Assembly (NCBI GenBank): GCA_030373325.1
Contig: JAUCZB010000001.1
Location: 186,001 to 250,000, forward strand
Length of the DNA: 64,000 nucleotides
DNA from: Cyanobium sp. CZS25K
GTDB lineage: Bacteria; Cyanobacteriota; Cyanobacteriia; PCC-6307; Cyanobiaceae
Direction of reading: 5' to 3'
The position numbers and the translations under genes were made by a program. A model generated the notes under the pieces. That model searched no databases and had not been told where the DNA came from. It saw nothing but the letters and a program-made list of their open reading frames with translations. Of the stretch, positions 9,701-21,678 are shown piece after piece (positions within the stretch are counted from its first letter, which is position 1; every line of letters starts with the position of its first letter).

Positions 9701-11140
9701 ATGTTCAATCAGTACAAACCGAGCCAGGGGTACGACGAGTACTTCTCGTCCACCGACCAGCCAAGGGCCACCCTCAAGCCGTTGCTGTCCTCCCTGGGCC
9801 AAATGGGTCTCGAGCAGCTGAACCGCAACCACGTGGCCGCCGGCATGCTGCTTAAACGGCTCGGGGCCACCTTCCGCCTCAACGACTCGGGCAGCCAGGG
9901 GGTGGAGCGGATCCTTCCCTTCGATCCCCTCCCCCGTCTGATCGGGGCGCAGGATTGGCAACGGCTGGAGCGGGGCCTGATCCAGCGCCTGGAGGCGATC
10001 GACCTGTTCCTGGCCGACGTCTATGGCGATCAGAAGATCCTGGCCGACGGCGTGGTGCCGAGGACCGACGTGGAAAGCTCCCAGGGGTGGCGGCCCCAGA
10101 TGCAGGGCTTCCAGCCGCCCCTCGGCCGCTGGTGCCACATCTCCGGTCTTGATCTGGTCCGCGACGGCGACGGCACCTGGCGGGTGCTGGAGGACAACCT
10201 GCGTTGTCCATCGGGGGTGGCCTATTTCCTCGAGAACCGGCGGGTGATGAAACGCATGTTCCCGAGCCTGTTCGCCGGTCGCACGGTGCAGCCCATCGAC
10301 GACTACCCCTCCCACCTCCTGCAGACCCTGCGGGAACTCGCGCCCTGGACCGACACCCCCAAGGTGGTGCTGCTGACCCCCGGGGTGTTCAACAGCGCCT
10401 ACTTCGAGCACAGCTACCTCGCCCAGCAGATGGGGATCCAGCTGGTGGAGGGGCGCGACCTGGTCTGTGAAGGGGATCGGGTGTGGATGCGCAGCACCGC
10501 CGGCCTCGAGGCGGTCGATGTGATCTACCGCCGCATCGACGATGACTTCCTCGACCCGGCCGTGTTCCGCAGCGATTCCCTGCTGGGGGTGAGGGGCCTG
10601 ATGGGGGCCTACGCCGCCGGCCGGGTGGCGATCGCCAATGCCCCGGGCACCGGCGTGGCCGATGACAAGCTCATCTATGCCTATGTGGGCGAGATGATCC
10701 GCTACTACCTCGACGAGGAGCCCATCATCGAGAACGTTCCCACCTACATCTGCTCGAGGCCCGACGATCAGGCCTATGTGCTGGAGCACCTCGGGGAGCT
10801 GGTGGTGAAGGCGGTGGCGGAAGCCGGCGGGTACGGCATGCTGATCGGCCCCCATGCGAGCCGGGCGGAAATCGACGCGTTTGCCGTCAAGATCCAGGCC
10901 GATCCGCGCAACTACATCGCCCAGCCGACCCTGGAGCTCTCGACCGTGCCTTCCCTGAGCGAAGGGGAGCTCTACCCCTGTCATGTGGATCTGCGGCCCT
11001 ACGTGCTGCGGGGCAGGGGGGCCTGGGTGAGCCCCGGCGGCCTCACCCGCGTGGCGCTGCGGCGCGGCTCGCTGGTGGTCAACTCCTCCCAGGGCGGCGG
11101 CTGCAAGGACACCTGGATCGTGGATGAAGTCCCATGCTGA
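9701..11140 (+). CDS. Circularly permuted ATP-grasp protein (type 2, DUF404/DUF407)
   Basis: A 479-residue protein whose start (MFNQYKPSQGYDEYF) and internal motifs such as VLEDNLRCPSGVAYFLENR and YVGEMIRYYL are typical of the circularly permuted ATP-grasp family. Family members are proposed to act as ATP-dependent carboxylate-amine ligases, forming amide bonds on a peptide or small molecule. It is cytoplasmic, with no signal peptide. The stop overlaps the following alpha-E gene by 7 nt, as in the widespread conserved operon ATP-grasp / alpha-E / transglutaminase / DUF2126. The substrate of this system is not known to me. Confidence 0.93.
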   Translation: MFNQYKPSQGYDEYFSSTDQPRATLKPLLSSLGQMGLEQLNRNHVAAGMLLKRLGATFRLNDSGSQGVERILPFDPLPRLIGAQDWQRLERGLIQRLEAIDLFLADVYGDQKILADGVVPRTDVESSQGWRPQMQGFQPPLGRWCHISGLDLVRDGDGTWRVLEDNLRCPSGVAYFLENRRVMKRMFPSLFAGRTVQPIDDYPSHLLQTLRELAPWTDTPKVVLLTPGVFNSAYFEHSYLAQQMGIQLVEGRDLVCEGDRVWMRSTAGLEAVDVIYRRIDDDFLDPAVFRSDSLLGVRGLMGAYAAGRVAIANAPGTGVADDKLIYAYVGEMIRYYLDEEPIIENVPTYICSRPDDQAYVLEHLGELVVKAVAEAGGYGMLIGPHASRAEIDAFAVKIQADPRNYIAQPTLELSTVPSLSEGELYPCHVDLRPYVLRGRGAWVSPGGLTRVALRRGSLVVNSSQGGGCKDTWIVDEVPC

Positions 11141-12114
11141 GCCGCGTCGCCGACTCCCTCTACTGGATCAACCGCAACGTCGAGCGGGCCGAGAACATCT
11201 CCCGCTTCGTGGAGGTGAGCGAGGCCATGGCCCTCGACTGCCCCCCCGGCAGCGCTGAGCCCTGGCTGCCCCTGATCGAGGCCAGCGGCGACCGCAAGCT
11301 CTTCGACGAGCTCTGCCCGGTGGTCACCCCCGAGGCGGTGATCCATTTCCTGGTCAAGGAGGCAGAGAACCCCAGCAGCGTCGTCAACTGCATCGGCAAC
11401 GCCCGGGAGAACGCCCGCCAGATCCGCGAAGTGATGACCACCGAGATGTGGGAGCAGATCAACGACATCTACTGGACCCTGCAGGAGGAGACCTTCTGGC
11501 AACAGCCTCCCCAGGAGCAGCTGCGGGAGATCCGCCGCGCCTGCCAGCTCTTCTACGGCATCACCGATGCCACCCTCAGCCGCGACCTTTCCTGGCAGTT
11601 CAGCCGTCTGGGGCGGCTGCTGGAGCGGGCCGACAAAACCACCCGGATCCTGGATGTGAAGTATTTCCTGCTGCTTCCCTCCCCGGAGGAGGTGGGTGGG
11701 GTGCTCGATGAGCTGCAGTGGATCTCCCTGCTGCGCTCGGCCGGGGCCTACCAGATGTTCCGCCAGTCCAGCCAGCAGGCCATCGAACCCAAGGCGGTGG
11801 CGGCCTTCCTGCTGCTGGATCCGATCTTCCCCCGCTCGGTGCGCTACTGCCTGGAGCGGATCAACGAAACCCTGCGCATCATTCGCGGCAGCTCGGTCCC
11901 CCGCCCCGCCGACGATCTGGAGTGCCTGATCGGGCTCACCCTGGCCCATTGGAGTTTCAGCCGGATCGATGAGCTCGTCGCCACCGGGCTGCATGAAGCC
12001 ATCGACAAGTTCCAGTCCGATCTCAATCGCCTGCATGAGTTGATCGAAGCGCGCTACTTCATCGCTCCCACCAGCACCACCTCCAGTCAAGAGCCGGCAT
12101 GCGAGCCCGCATAA
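11134..12114 (+). CDS. Alpha-E domain protein (DUF403)
   Basis: A 326-residue, almost entirely helical protein starting MLSRVADSLYWINRNVERAENI, the hallmark of the alpha-E domain. The helices are rich in Glu and Arg, and the repeated RAxNxxR-like helix near residue 95 is conserved. It overlaps the ATP-grasp gene upstream and the transglutaminase gene downstream (16 nt). In the known conserved operon it is a constant partner of the ATP-grasp ligase, probably as a scaffold or second subunit. No catalytic residues are recognisable. Confidence 0.92.
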   Translation: MLSRVADSLYWINRNVERAENISRFVEVSEAMALDCPPGSAEPWLPLIEASGDRKLFDELCPVVTPEAVIHFLVKEAENPSSVVNCIGNARENARQIREVMTTEMWEQINDIYWTLQEETFWQQPPQEQLREIRRACQLFYGITDATLSRDLSWQFSRLGRLLERADKTTRILDVKYFLLLPSPEEVGGVLDELQWISLLRSAGAYQMFRQSSQQAIEPKAVAAFLLLDPIFPRSVRYCLERINETLRIIRGSSVPRPADDLECLIGLTLAHWSFSRIDELVATGLHEAIDKFQSDLNRLHELIEARYFIAPTSTTSSQEPACEPA

Positions 12115-12998
12115 TCCACACCTTCGACTACCGCTACAGCGCTCCGGTCTTGCTGGGTCCCCACCGTTTCTGCCTCAAGCCTCGGGGCCATGGCTTCCAG
12201 CGCCTGCTCCATTTCCATCTGCACCTCACCCCGGAACCCTCGCGTCTCTATCCGCTGGTGGCCGCCAGTGGCGATGAGATCCTGCGGGCCCGCTTCGACG
12301 GCGGCACTGAGCACTTCCGGGTGCAGGCGATCAGCGATGTGGAGACCCAGCCACCCCCGGCCCTGGCCACCTGTCTGGAGGCCCAGGAGCCCCTGCTGCC
12401 CTATCCGGTGGGCCATCTCAACGGCGACCTGATGGGATCCCTGGAGGGCTGGCTGCCCAATGGCCAGCACGACCCCGCCGCGGTGGACCTGGCCCAGGAG
12501 GCGCTGATGGGCAGCGACCAGCGTGGGCTGATGTTCCTCGAGCAACTCGTGGAGATCATCAAGGACCGGGTCAAGTACACCCAGCGGCATGTGGGACCGG
12601 CCTGGCCGGCGGGCCGCACCCTCAAGGAACGGGTCGGTTCCTGCCGCGATCTGGCGATGCTGATGATCGAGACCTGCCGCTGCGTCGGCCTGCCGTCCCG
12701 GTTCGTGAGCGGCTACCACCTGGTGGAACCACAGCCCAAGCGGTACGACCTGCACGCCTGGGCGGAGGTGTATCTGCCCGGCGCGGGCTGGCGGGGGTTC
12801 GACCCGAGTGGCATGGGCAGCATCGACGACCGCTACATCACCCTGGCCACCTCCTCCAAGCCCACCCTCACGGCGGCGGTGAACGGCAGCTTCTCGGGCC
12901 CTGCGGGGGTGGAGAGCGAGCTGGATTGGCACATCGAGGCGGAGCTGCTGGAGCCCACCCCCATGGGCTCTGCAGCGCACGAGGTGCTGAAGCGCTGA
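12099..12998 (+). CDS. Transglutaminase-like cysteine peptidase-fold protein
   Basis: A 299-residue protein with the bacterial transglutaminase-like N-terminal beta domain (residues 1-90) and a transglutaminase core. The catalytic triad is visible: C182 (GSCRDLA), H219 (DLHAWAEV) and D235 (GFDPSG). There is no signal peptide, so it acts in the cytoplasm. In the amidoligase operons this enzyme is proposed to hydrolyse or transfer an isopeptide bond made by the ATP-grasp ligase. In many bacteria it is the N-terminal half of a ~1100-residue protein with DUF2126 as C-terminal half; here the two halves are separate genes with glgP between them. Confidence 0.9.
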   Translation: MRARIIHTFDYRYSAPVLLGPHRFCLKPRGHGFQRLLHFHLHLTPEPSRLYPLVAASGDEILRARFDGGTEHFRVQAISDVETQPPPALATCLEAQEPLLPYPVGHLNGDLMGSLEGWLPNGQHDPAAVDLAQEALMGSDQRGLMFLEQLVEIIKDRVKYTQRHVGPAWPAGRTLKERVGSCRDLAMLMIETCRCVGLPSRFVSGYHLVEPQPKRYDLHAWAEVYLPGAGWRGFDPSGMGSIDDRYITLATSSKPTLTAAVNGSFSGPAGVESELDWHIEAELLEPTPMGSAAHEVLKR

Positions 12999-13103
12999 AG
13001 CGAAGCCACTCTTAAGGTGCGTCCGGTTGTAGCCGATGGTGCAGCGGCAGGGGCACTCCCCAGGCCAGGACTGGTTGCACTTCGCCAAACACGGCACGTC
13101 CCC

Positions 13104-15526
<2,423 letters not shown>

Positions 15527-15530
<4 letters not shown>

Positions 15531-15563
15531 GCCTTCCGCAACCCGCATGAGCTGGCCCGCATG
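15527..15563 (+). other. Stop-start relay of two mini-ORFs between glgP and the DUF2126 gene
   Basis: Three ATGA overlaps follow one another at 15527, 15547 and 15561. The glgP stop overlaps an ATG opening MSLPQPA-stop; that stop overlaps an ATG opening MSWPA-stop; that stop overlaps the ATG of the DUF2126 protein. The last two units are an exact 14-bp tandem duplication (15542-15555 and 15556-15569). Such overlaps favour ribosome re-initiation, so the unit could pass ribosomes from glgP to DUF2126. This is directly visible; any regulatory role is inference. Confidence 0.7.
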
Positions 15564-17663
15564 AGCTGGATGGAAAGGGTGGCCGAGGCGGCCGAGTCCC
15601 GCCTGAGCGCCGCCGGCATCCAGCTCACCCTCGGCGGTGAGCCCACCCTGGTGCCCCTCCAACCGGAAGGGCCCGAGTGGAGCGTCACCGCCGATGGTCC
15701 CACCAAGCTCCCCATCGCCCGGGCCCTGGCGAGGGATCTGCAGCAGCGGGTCTGGCCAGGCAGCACGCTCCTTTATTGCCCTGGCAAGCGCTACGACGGT
15801 GAGGTCAATCCCCGCTGGGCCCTGCGCCTGTTCCTGGGCAGCGACGGCACGGAGCCGGTCCGCTGGCCCGGCCTCTGCCAGCCCGGACTGGAGGGATCGG
15901 CGCTGAAGGCCGGCGACGGTCCGGCCTGGCTGGAACGCCTGAGCGAGCTGCTGGGCGTTGCCCTTCAGCCGGTGGAGCTGCGGGATCCCCTCGATCCCGA
16001 ACGCCTGGCCTGGGCCGCACCCTTGAGCGTTGTCCCGTCAGAGGCGACGGCCGAGGCGGCACCGGTCGAATGGCAGGTGGCTCCCTGGCCCCTGGAGGAG
16101 AGCCTGAGGCAACTCACGGGCGCCCCCGGTCCGGCGGGCCTGCGCCTGCCCCTGGAGCACCTGCCGGAGGAGCTGCCCCGCCAGGTGCTCACCCTGGAGG
16201 TCGATCCCGACGGCTGGGAGCTGTTCCTGCCGCCCCTGGAACGGGAACCCCTGCGCCTGCTGCTGCAGGCGGTGGCGGACAGCCTGGGCGACCTGGCCGC
16301 GCCCCGCCTCAGCGGTGTGCTGCCCCACGATGCCGGTGAGCGCTGGCAGGTGCTGGGCCTGACGGCCGATCCGGGTGTGCTGGAGATCAACCTGCCGGTC
16401 TGCCACAGCTGGCGTGAATACCACCAGTGGCTGCAGTGCCTGGAGGAGGCCGGCGGGCGGCTGGGGCTGCGCAGCTGGAAAGACCTGGGCGACGGCCGCC
16501 AGGAAGGGACCGGTGGCGGCAACCACCTGCTCTGGGGCGGCCCCGACCTGGCCCACCATCCCTTCTTCTCCCGGCCGGCCTGGCTCACCGGGATCCTGCG
16601 CTACTGGCAACGGCACCCGTCGCTGGCCTACCTGTTCTGCGGCCCCGGCGTGGGCCCCGCCTCCCAGTCGCCGCGGCCGGATGAGGCGATCGGGGAATGT
16701 TTCGATCTGGAGCTCGCCTATCGCGCCATCGAACAGGCGCAGGGGCAGCCCTCAGGCGAACCCTTCGGCGACTGTCGGGGTCTGATCGGCGAAACGCTGC
16801 GCCATCTCCATGCCGACCGCAGCGGCAACAACCACCGCAGCGAAATCAGCTTCGACAAGTTCTGGAACCCCGGGGCCCCGGCCGGATGTCTGGGCCTGGT
16901 GGAGTTCCGGGCCCTGGAAAGCCTGCCCCGCATGGCGTGGAGCAGCACCATCGCCCTGCTGTGGAGCGCCCTGGCGGCCCATCTGCTGGAGCCCCGCCAC
17001 CGGCCGCGCCAGCTGCATGACTGGGGCTCGAGCCTGCACGACCGCCAGCTGCTGCCCAGCCAGCTCTGGGACGACCTGGAATCGATCCTGGCCGACCTGG
17101 CGGCCGACGGCCTGGCCCTGGATCCGGCACCGTTCCGCGCCATCTGGGAGTGGCGCTTCCCGCCCCTGTTGCACTGGCAGGGGGAGGCCGGCAGCGCCCA
17201 GGAGGCACCGGCCCTGGAACTGCGACCCGCTCCCGAGCCCTGGCCCCTGATCTGCGACACCCCGGTGCAGGGGGGCTTCACCAGCCGGTTCATCGACGGC
17301 TCCCTGCGCCGCTTCGAGGTGACGGCCAATCCGGCCTTCCGCCGCGACTGCCGGTTGTGGATCAACGGCCGACCCCTGCCGCTGCAGCCCGTTGGCGATG
17401 GGGTGGCCGAGGTGCTGGCGGTGCGCTTCCGGTTCCAGCGCCTCTACCCCTGCCTGCATCCGGCGATCGAGCCCCACATGCCCCTGGAGCTGGTGCTGGG
17501 CACCCCCGGCGGAGACGTCGGCTTCCGCCTGCACCCTGATGGCCATTGCTTCGAACCCTGCCCGGACGTGGCCAGGCCGTCTCCCGGGGCCCGTGCCTGG
17601 CAGGGCCGCCAGCGACCCACGGATCTCACCATCGATCTGCGGATCGATGGATCAGGCGGGTGA
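15561..17663 (+). CDS. DUF2126 amidoligase-like protein
   Basis: A 700-residue protein beginning within ATGA of the mini-ORF relay; M4 at 15570 is an alternative start. It matches the DUF2126 C-terminal part of transglutaminase fusion proteins: LTLGGEPTLV near the start, then segments such as GVLPHDAGERWQVLGLTADPG, the GGGNHLLWGGPD region, HADRSGNNHRSEISFDKFWN and FRALESLPRMAW. DUF2126 is related in published comparative work to glutamine-synthetase-like/COOH-NH2 ligases. Separate from the transglutaminase, it presumably still works with it and with the ATP-grasp and alpha-E proteins. There is no signal peptide. Confidence 0.88.
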   Translation: MSWMERVAEAAESRLSAAGIQLTLGGEPTLVPLQPEGPEWSVTADGPTKLPIARALARDLQQRVWPGSTLLYCPGKRYDGEVNPRWALRLFLGSDGTEPVRWPGLCQPGLEGSALKAGDGPAWLERLSELLGVALQPVELRDPLDPERLAWAAPLSVVPSEATAEAAPVEWQVAPWPLEESLRQLTGAPGPAGLRLPLEHLPEELPRQVLTLEVDPDGWELFLPPLEREPLRLLLQAVADSLGDLAAPRLSGVLPHDAGERWQVLGLTADPGVLEINLPVCHSWREYHQWLQCLEEAGGRLGLRSWKDLGDGRQEGTGGGNHLLWGGPDLAHHPFFSRPAWLTGILRYWQRHPSLAYLFCGPGVGPASQSPRPDEAIGECFDLELAYRAIEQAQGQPSGEPFGDCRGLIGETLRHLHADRSGNNHRSEISFDKFWNPGAPAGCLGLVEFRALESLPRMAWSSTIALLWSALAAHLLEPRHRPRQLHDWGSSLHDRQLLPSQLWDDLESILADLAADGLALDPAPFRAIWEWRFPPLLHWQGEAGSAQEAPALELRPAPEPWPLICDTPVQGGFTSRFIDGSLRRFEVTANPAFRRDCRLWINGRPLPLQPVGDGVAEVLAVRFRFQRLYPCLHPAIEPHMPLELVLGTPGGDVGFRLHPDGHCFEPCPDVARPSPGARAWQGRQRPTDLTIDLRIDGSGG

Positions 17664-17809
17664 TCAGCGGCTGTCGAGACGGCGTGCAAGCCATGGCGTT
17701 GCCACGTTTCCAGTCGAGTCCTCGGAAGCGATGCGGCCATCGGGCTCGGCCATGGGATCGGCAACTCGGGAGCCTGCTGAGGGTCGCCGCCGCGGCCTGA
17801 GGCCCAGGG

Positions 17810-18367
17810 CTACCAGCTCACCCCGTGGAGCTTGGGCAGGGGGGCGGTCTTGGAGGTCACGGCAAACAGCCGCGGGATGCGATGGCTGTTGTAGACGCGG
17901 AATTCACGCACCACGCTGGCGCCTTCCTCGCGCACGGCCTGGTTGAGCACCAGCGAGCCATCGGGATCGGAGACGGATCGGTGGAACGTGCCGGGAGGGA
18001 TGCGCAGGATGTCGCCGCCACAGTCGAGGCGAACGATGTGATATGGGTAGTTCCAGCCGAGATTGACCAGGAAGAAGGTGCGGCCGCCGTGCATGGCCAG
18101 CAGGTTGTCTTCCTGGTGGGGATGGAGATAGAACTGCCAGCTGCCGGTCTCCTTGCAGTCCGGCGGGCTGATCGCCGGACCGGAATGGACCACCAGATCC
18201 CGCTTGTTCGAGCTGGGCACCGTGATGTCGAAGAAGCGCACCGACGGGGTGTCGCGGAACTTCTCGTAGGGGATCAGCTCGAACATGGGCGCCGGGCGGG
18301 GCCCCTGGCTGGACACCGTGGGCCGGTGATCCTGCCGTTCGTCTCTCGACGGAACAGTGGCGGTCAT
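17810..18367 (-). CDS. Cupin-like conserved protein
   Basis: Up to 185 residues from the ATG at 18367; the internal Met at 18286 (MFELIPYEKF) is another plausible start, because the first 27 residues are polar and low in complexity. The core has the RmlC-like cupin pattern: HPHQEDNLLAMHGGRTFFLV, then PPGTFHRSVSD, giving histidines that could bind a metal. It lacks a signal peptide. The substrate is unknown. It faces the DUF2126 gene with 146 bp between the stops. Confidence 0.6.
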   Translation of the reverse strand: MTATVPSRDERQDHRPTVSSQGPRPAPMFELIPYEKFRDTPSVRFFDITVPSSNKRDLVVHSGPAISPPDCKETGSWQFYLHPHQEDNLLAMHGGRTFFLVNLGWNYPYHIVRLDCGGDILRIPPGTFHRSVSDPDGSLVLNQAVREEGASVVREFRVYNSHRIPRLFAVTSKTAPLPKLHGVSW

Positions 18368-18575
18368 GGGAATGACTTCGTCAGAAGCCTCTGCGGTCTG
18401 TTCAGTGAACCTAATCCGGGCGGGGTCCCACGGTGAGATCGGCTACGAAAGCCTGCGGGGTTTGGGCCAGTTCCAGCGGTGGAGAGGCGTGGCGCTGGAT
18501 CCGCGTGGAGGCGGCAGCAGCTGGAACTTGCTTGAATGGCCAGCTGTCAATGGCTGATGTTCAGGACGGCGTTCC

Positions 18576-19433
18576 ATGGCCACTACGGAGATCTTGATGA
18601 GGCTGGCGTTGGGCGGCGTTGCCCTGGGTGTCGGCCTGGGGGCCGTCCCGTCCCCCGTCCTGGGCCAGAACCGCCAACCGGTGGGTCGCCCCACCGTGTC
18701 GGTGCCAGCTTTCAAGAACACCGTGACCCAGCCCACCTGGTGGTGGCAGGGGCCGGTGGCCGACGACCTGTCGGCTGCCCTGGCCAACGAACTGCAGGGC
18801 ACGGGCATGCTCCAGGTGGTCGAGCGGCGGCAACTCAAGGACGTGCTTTCCGAGCAGGAGCTGGCGGAGCTGGGGATCGTCAAGAAAGGGCCCGATGCCG
18901 CCAGTAAAGGGCAGATGCGCGGGGCTCGCTACATCGTGCTGGGAACGGTCACCTCCTACGAAACCAACGTGGAGCAGAAGCAATCGGGGAGCAGTTTCGG
19001 CCTGCTTGGCTTCGGCAAGCGTAATCAGGATGTGGAGACCAAGGATTACGTGGCGATCGACATCCGCGTGGTCGACAGCAGCACCGGCGAGGTGATCGGC
19101 TCCCGCACCGTGGAGGGCCGTGCCAGCAACACCGCCAGCGCCAGCAGCAGTGGCGTGAGTCTGCTGCCGGCGGCCGGCCTGGCCCTGTGGATGGCGCCCA
19201 ACATGGGCCGCACCGGCCAGGCCCTCACCGGGGCCGCGGGTACGCTCAACTTCGGTAGCAACCAGGCCCAGGCCCAGCGCACACCGGCCGCCAAGGCCAT
19301 CCGGGCCGCTCTGGTCGATGCCTCCGAGTACGTGAGCTGCTTGCTGGTGCCCCAGGGGGACTGCCTGGCGCGCTTCGAGCAGCAGGACCGAGAGCGCCGT
19401 GAGCGCACCAGAGGCGTGCTGCAACTGGACTGA
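18576..19433 (+). CDS. CsgG/HfaB-family secreted protein
   Basis: Up to 285 residues; the Met at 18597 starts a cleaner signal peptide (hydrophobic run ending near PVLGQ). The mature part resembles the CsgG family: PTVSVPAFKN, a helix with ADDLSAALANEL, LQVVERRQLKDVLSEQELAE, then ARYIVLGTVTSYE and IDIRVVDSSTGEVIGSRTVEG. CsgG forms the outer-membrane pore for curli secretion, but many CsgG-like proteins are periplasmic with unknown roles. No lipobox cysteine is seen and no curli genes are nearby, so curli secretion is not implied. Confidence 0.75.
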   Translation: MATTEILMRLALGGVALGVGLGAVPSPVLGQNRQPVGRPTVSVPAFKNTVTQPTWWWQGPVADDLSAALANELQGTGMLQVVERRQLKDVLSEQELAELGIVKKGPDAASKGQMRGARYIVLGTVTSYETNVEQKQSGSSFGLLGFGKRNQDVETKDYVAIDIRVVDSSTGEVIGSRTVEGRASNTASASSSGVSLLPAAGLALWMAPNMGRTGQALTGAAGTLNFGSNQAQAQRTPAAKAIRAALVDASEYVSCLLVPQGDCLARFEQQDRERRERTRGVLQLD

Positions 19434-19494
19434 GCGTCTGAATGAAGCACGCACCTTTGGCTTCCTAGGCTGTGCGCTCCAGAGGGCTGGGCCC

Positions 19495-19983
19495 ATGGGC
19501 CGCCACGACCACTGTTTCGGCTTCGAGGCCGACTTTGTCGGTGACCTGCGCTGCATTCCCATGGCGGTGCGGCGCAAGCTGGACCTGGTGGGGGTCAAGT
19601 TGAAGCTGAGCCACTGGAGCGCCCTGGCGGAGGAGGAACGGCAGCGGCTCCTGGTCTGGCCGGATGACGCGGACGCCCTGGCCCAGCTGGAGCGCTGGTT
19701 GCGCGAGCGCACCGCCGGGATGGCCGCTGGCGCGGCCGGCCGGCTGGAGCCCGCCCGCGAGGCCCCGTGGCAGCAGGGCGACGCCCCCCCACAGGTGCTG
19801 CTCGCCTCCTGCCACCAGCTGGGGCTGACTCTGCCTCCCGAAGCCTGGGGAGAGCTCGATGAGCTGCAGCGCTTCGCGTTGGTGAAGCTCAGTCACCCAG
19901 GTCATGAGCATCGCAACCTGCCCCGGGCCCTGGCCGAATTCGGCCTGGTGGCCCCCGGCCCTGCCGGCGCGCCGGTGGCATGA
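19495..19983 (+). CDS. narM: Nitrate reductase-associated protein NarM
   Basis: A 162-residue protein from the ATG at 19495. The segment FGFEADFVGDLRCIPMAVRR followed by KLDLVGVKLKLSHW is the signature of the cyanobacterial nitrate-reductase-associated family. In Synechococcus elongatus and Anabaena, NarM is needed for active NarB nitrate reductase and interacts with it. The stop overlaps mobA (ATGA), linking it to molybdenum-cofactor guanylylation. narB is not in this window. No GTA-N8-TAC site lies in the 61 bp upstream. Confidence 0.88.
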   Translation: MGRHDHCFGFEADFVGDLRCIPMAVRRKLDLVGVKLKLSHWSALAEEERQRLLVWPDDADALAQLERWLRERTAGMAAGAAGRLEPAREAPWQQGDAPPQVLLASCHQLGLTLPPEAWGELDELQRFALVKLSHPGHEHRNLPRALAEFGLVAPGPAGAPVA

Positions 19984-20594
19984 ACGGTCTGCGGGCCTGC
20001 CTGCTCAGCGGCGGCGCCAGCCGCCGCATGGGCACGGACAAGGCCCTGCTGCCCCATCCCGCCGGGGGCACCTGGCTGGCGTTCAGCCTCACCCGACTGG
20101 CCGCGCTGCCCCTGCCGATCACCCTGTTCAGCCACCACCGGGCCCATCACGCCCTGGCGGTGCCCCTGCGGGACGGGCTGGGGAACGCCATCACCACCTT
20201 GGAGGAGCCGCCCCCCCGGGAAGGTCCGCTGCTGGCCCTCGACCGGCTGATGGCGCTTTATCCCGACCAGGGCCTGCTGCTCTGCCCGGTGGACATGCCC
20301 TGGCTGGAGACATCCGCCCTCGAAGCCCTGGTGGCGGCCGCCACGAAAGCCGCCGCCAGCCCCTCGGCCCCCGCGGCCATCCATCTGGCCCATGACGGCC
20401 GGCGGCTGCAGCCGCTGCTGGGCGTCTATCCGGCCCATGCCGACCGCCGCCGCCGCCTGCGCAGCTTCACGGCCGCGGGCGGCCGGCGGCTGCAGGACTG
20501 GCTCGCCGGGGAGGCGGTGGTGGCGGTGCCGTTGCCGCCCCGGGGCCTGCGCAATGCCAACCGACCCGACGACGCCAGTGGTCTGTGGCCCTAG
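19980..20594 (+). CDS. mobA: Molybdenum cofactor guanylyltransferase
   Basis: A 204-residue nucleotidyltransferase that adds GMP to molybdopterin to form the MGD cofactor. The nucleotide motif LLSGGASRRMGTDKALL is at the start, the magnesium-binding aspartate is in LCPVDMPWL, and LRNANRPDD near the end matches the family N-x-N motif. It is full length for the family. It begins inside the narM stop (ATGA) and is followed 10 nt later by moaA. Confidence 0.93.
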   Translation: MNGLRACLLSGGASRRMGTDKALLPHPAGGTWLAFSLTRLAALPLPITLFSHHRAHHALAVPLRDGLGNAITTLEEPPPREGPLLALDRLMALYPDQGLLLCPVDMPWLETSALEALVAAATKAAASPSAPAAIHLAHDGRRLQPLLGVYPAHADRRRRLRSFTAAGGRRLQDWLAGEAVVAVPLPPRGLRNANRPDDASGLWP

Positions 20595-20604
20595 CTTTCC
20601 TGCC

Positions 20605-21678
20605 ATGGCGGAGTGTCCCCTGGATCTGCATGGCCGGCCCCTGGGGGTGCTGCGGCTGTCGCTCACGGCCCGCTGCAACCTGGCCTGCCCCTACTGCTGC
20701 CCCGACACCGAGGATCCACCCGGGCTGCTGACCCTGCCGGAACGGCTGGCCCTGGTGGAGGCGACCGTGGGCCTGGGGGTCCACACCCTGCGCCTCACCG
20801 GCGGTGAGCCCCTGCTGCACCGGGGCCTGGAGGAGCTGATCGCGGCGCTGCAGCCGCTGCGACGGCGGGAACCCGGCGACCCCCGCGGTGCCCTGCGGGA
20901 GATCGCCCTCACCAGCAACGGGGTGCTGCTGGGCGCCGAGCGGGCCCGGCAGCTGAAGGCGGCGGGCCTCGACCGCATCACCCTCAGTCTCGATGGCACC
21001 GATGGGGCCAGCGTGGCCCGCATGGCCGGCCTGGGCGGCGCGGCCGCCGGCGGCGCCGTCCTGGAGAAGGTGCTGGCGGCGATCCGCCACGCCCGCGAGG
21101 CCGGCTTCGATCCGGCCCGCGGCCAGTTGAAGCTGAATGCGGTGATCACCCGCTCGGGCAATGCCGACCAGCTGCTGCCCCTGGCGGCGCTGGCCCGGGA
21201 GCAGGGGCTGGAGCTGCGCCTGATCGAATTCATGGACGTGGGCAACCGCAACGGCTGGGAACCGGAACAGGTGTTGCCGGCCGCGGAGATGGTGGCCCGC
21301 ATCGGGGCGGCCTGGCCGCTGGAGCCGGTGGGACGGGCACCCCACGGCACCGCCAGCCGCTGGCGCTACTGCGACGGCGGGGGAGGCCCCGGCGCCCATC
21401 TGGGCGTGGTGGCCTCGATCACGGCGCCCTTCTGCGGCGACTGCAACCGGCTGCGGATCACCGCCGACGGCCGGGCCTTCACCTGCCTGTTCGCGGCGAC
21501 GGGGCTGGATCTGCGCCCCTGGCTGCGCCCCCACCCCGACCCCGCCGCTCTGGAGGCGGCGCTGCGGGGGCTCTGGAGGGAGCGGCGGGATCGCTGGAGC
21601 GAGGAACGGGCGTCCCTGAGCGCGGCGGCGGCGGTCAGCGGCGCCCGCCATGCCGAAATGGCCTACCTGGGCGGCTGA
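20605..21678 (+). CDS. moaA: GTP 3',8-cyclase (molybdopterin synthesis, radical SAM)
   Basis: A 357-residue protein from the ATG at 20605. The radical-SAM cluster is C24-x3-C28-x2-C31 (CNLACPYC), LTGGEPLL contributes to SAM binding, and the second cluster is C277, C280 and C294 (FCGDCNRLR and FTCLFA). The C-terminus ends in GG as expected for MoaA. It turns GTP into the cyclic intermediate of pyranopterin synthesis. It is the last gene of narM-mobA-moaA and overlaps the 3' end of the convergent isochorismatase by 16 nt. Confidence 0.95.
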   Translation: MAECPLDLHGRPLGVLRLSLTARCNLACPYCCPDTEDPPGLLTLPERLALVEATVGLGVHTLRLTGGEPLLHRGLEELIAALQPLRRREPGDPRGALREIALTSNGVLLGAERARQLKAAGLDRITLSLDGTDGASVARMAGLGGAAAGGAVLEKVLAAIRHAREAGFDPARGQLKLNAVITRSGNADQLLPLAALAREQGLELRLIEFMDVGNRNGWEPEQVLPAAEMVARIGAAWPLEPVGRAPHGTASRWRYCDGGGGPGAHLGVVASITAPFCGDCNRLRITADGRAFTCLFAATGLDLRPWLRPHPDPAALEAALRGLWRERRDRWSEERASLSAAAAVSGARHAEMAYLGG